This document shows, piece after piece, positions 61,586 through 64,000 of a DNA stretch of 64,000 nt (the first letter of the stretch is position 1; each line of letters starts with the position of its first letter). This stretch comes from Monarcha castaneiventris obscurior. Taxonomy: Eukaryota; Chordata; Aves; Passeriformes; Monarchidae. The stretch spans positions 7,121,501 to 7,185,500 of the forward strand of contig JAMPIT010000258.1 in assembly GCA_026261815.1 (NCBI GenBank), in the 5' to 3' direction. Under the pieces are notes generated by a model. The model searched no databases, had not been told where the DNA came from, and saw only the letters and a list, made by a program, of their open reading frames with translations. A program made the position numbers and the translations under genes.

Positions 61586-64000
61586 TTATTATTTACATCA
61601 TATATAACTCTCTTCAGCTGCTGTGAATGCAAATCCCCCTGGAATGGTTTTCACAGTTTAAAGGGTGAAGGATTTGGGCTAAAATGCCAAATTTAAGAAC
61701 TAAGATAAAACTGTCCCAATCGACATGTATAGAGTGAAATGCTGTGTTTGCTCTGGTAGCCTCCATTTGACTTTTTTATTTACAATTCTAGAGACATCAC
61801 CCATAGATTAAACATGAATTGCACTAGATAGTGTACAAAGGCAGAGGGACCCTGGGAGAGGCTGTAAGGAGTCCCAGAGATGCCCTGTTAGTCCTAAGGA
61901 ATTTTGATAGCAGTTGCAGCCTGAATGTAGCTTGTTCCACAAGTTCTGTGACTCAAGATACTCAGTTGCAGGGATTTAGTAATGATTTTAGCACATTTCA
62001 TAGGAAAGTGCAACGACATTACTGCAGAGACAAATGAGAAAGTGATGGGTCTGTTTGGAAAGTCAGATTGTTCCTTTTACCTTCAGAAGAGCCCAAGCTC
62101 GTTTGTGCCATTTGACTTCTCCAGACAGTGCTGTCATGGGCTGTAATTAAATAGGCAGGTTTTGGGAGAATGAAGATTTGGATGCTCTGAATCATTTGTT
62201 AAAGTGAACATGACAAGCTGTGGTCTGGTTCGGAAAAAAAATAATTTTTGAGCAATAGAAAAAGAAACTCACTGCCATGGATTGTGAAAGGAAACAGACT
62301 CAAACTGAAATTAGATGAAAAGCTTGAAATTAGATGAGGCCAAAATAGTTGGACATATAAATTTATATATTTGTCCATACATAATAGATTCTAATTTGAC
62401 TTTTTGCTGCAATTTTTATCATGTTGCCTTGACTTATATGCAGTAATCAAGAGACATTACACAGTATGTGGAGGTTGGGGAGGGATTTTCAGTAATCCTC
62501 CTAATTTTAATGTGAAAACACAGTTATTCCCCCTTCCCTCCTGCCTGTCCCTATTGCAGAAAACTCTTTGGCTGTAGTGGTGCCATGACAGCCCAAGCAG
62601 AGCTTGGTGGGGCTGGAGTCAGTCACTCTTTCAGTGAAAAATTCTCATGTTTCCGAAATTTTCCCAACATCTTCAGAACCCCAGGTGGGTTTTTGTCCTT
62701 CTTCTCATAGAATTCCCTTTTTTTCCAAACCAGTAATGCCTTTGAACCCAAGTCAGTCTTCTCCCCACCAGCCTCCTGGCTGTTCTGGCATGAAGACAAT
62801 TTATTAAACTGAATATTGGTTGACATGGAGAGAATGGAAAACTGCTACTAAACTGGTACTAGCTGGTAGCTAAACTGCTTAGGTCAGATATGAATTTTGG
62901 AACTTCTGTCCCAATTTGAATAAATATTAATTTATTTATATTCAGCAAAAGCAGGTTTGGGAGAAACGATCTGCTGGTACAGAGCTCAGTCTTAAGGTCC
63001 AGATGGGCCAGAGCAGGGACATGAACTCCCAAATTTGTGTCTCCCTTGCAATGTAATCCCAGGCTCCTACAACTGCATGTTTAGTTTAAAAATTGCCTTT
63101 GTTGGGGGTTGATCTGTGCTGTCTGTTATCTAAACCAGCCCATAAACAATGGCTGGTCAGTCAATATCCCATTACTGGTATGGGTAGATAGATATGCTTT
63201 GTTTCTAATTACACATTCATTGAACACTGTTGCTTCTCTCCCCCAGCCCCCCAACAAATGGTAAACTTTCAAAGTTCATAATTGCTTTCACAAATGCTGC
63301 TCCTTTCCTTTGTGAGACTTAATGTAAGACAGGATTCACAACTAAAGAATGGCAAGGGATCTGTGTCATGGATAGATTTTGGTTGTTAATGGCACTGTGT
63401 GCGGTCTGTACAGTTTTTCCTGCCCTTGTTTACTCTGTTTTTCAAAATAAATACAATTTAAAGAGAAGAGTTTATTAGCTCCTGCTGCTTACTATGTACT
63501 TTAAAACGTAATCCTTTGTTTGTGGCATTACAATAATCTCTATAGGCATTAAGTAATTGATGTCACAAGCACAGGATTATAACCACAGCTCTGCAATTTA
63601 CATAGTAATACAAGAAACTGTGAAAAACCTGTGTGGCAGTGTTTCACCAAAACAAACCCCTTAGAGTGCTGAGTTAAACTGTGGAATGAGTAGATTCTGA
63701 ACCCTTGCTGTGTAAGTACATTTAAAACATGCACAAACCACCTTTTTTTTTTTAGTGCAGCTAAAGAAAAGGCTTGATCTCAATCTGGATGTGGGGTCAG
63801 ACCATGGAGAAATGGGCCTCTTCTCTTCCTTCATTTCTTGCAGGCCCAGAGCTTTTGGGAAAGAGCAGAACAAAGGTATTGGCTATATCATCCCTTCTTT
63901 TTCCTCAGTCAAGGGGTTTTCTCTTGTCATAACTTTCATTGGCGAAGTTAAGGACCAGATCAGTCCTCCTCCCTTTCTCCCCAGAGATGAGATAGCCTTA
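61586..64000. other. Non-coding unique sequence, nothing supported
   Basis: Frames are below 75 codons and lack domains. No CR1, LTR, palindromic element or long simple repeat was recognised. AT-rich patches occur around 62350-62370 and 62920-62945. Confidence 0.5.

Noticed and set aside
61438..61632. 64-codon minus frame with a five-residue repeat
   Set aside because: It is simply the TAACA microsatellite read on the other strand.

Overview
The window reads as nuclear DNA of a bird. The main evidence is several 5'-truncated CR1 LINE copies with the avian 3' end (TTCCAACCC followed by an ATTCTATGATTC-type tail, or its complement CATAGAATC...GGTTGGAAGGGA). Also present are a solo endogenous-retrovirus LTR, very old amniote-type repeats and scattered microsatellites. 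The sequence is AT-rich, with stops throughout all six frames. I could not support any protein-coding exon, tRNA, rRNA, CRISPR array or other prokaryote-type system. The open frames are short and lack recognisable domains; the one mild outlier is a 213-codon minus-strand frame near 57 kb, which I also do not believe without outside support. The window is best described as a gene desert or the inside of a very large intron.

Layout. 1-11 kb is mostly unique DNA, with a strong pre-miRNA-like hairpin at 4.67-4.73 kb and a homeodomain-motif-rich block at 9.5-9.8 kb. 11-17 kb has a CR1 carrying an unusual perfect hairpin, a CpG-enriched block at 12.4 kb, a MIR/L2-like fragment, an ancient palindromic element, an old CR1 and an RFX/SOX/POU motif cluster at 16.77 kb. 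17-25 kb has one CR1, T-rich tracts, regulatory-looking blocks at 22.6-24.06 kb and simple repeats. 25-32 kb has a MIR/L2-like fragment and three degenerate palindromic elements. 33.1-34.4 kb has an ancient CR1 abutted by a younger CR1. 36-44 kb has a PBX/HOX-type block, a CTCF-like site, a CR1 tail, another MIR-like fragment and a fifth palindromic element. 48.43-48.87 kb is a complete solo LTR with terminal inverted repeats and a 4-bp target duplication. 52-64 kb has a CR1 stub, a motif-rich block at 54.2-55 kb, a (TATATC)n array and a 19-copy TAACA array.

Functional picture. If anything here is under constraint, it is probably cis-regulatory: several blocks have the dense homeodomain, POU, SOX or RFX motif content typical of conserved non-coding elements. 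That is inference from motif content only, and cross-species alignment would decide it. No previously undescribed coding system was seen.
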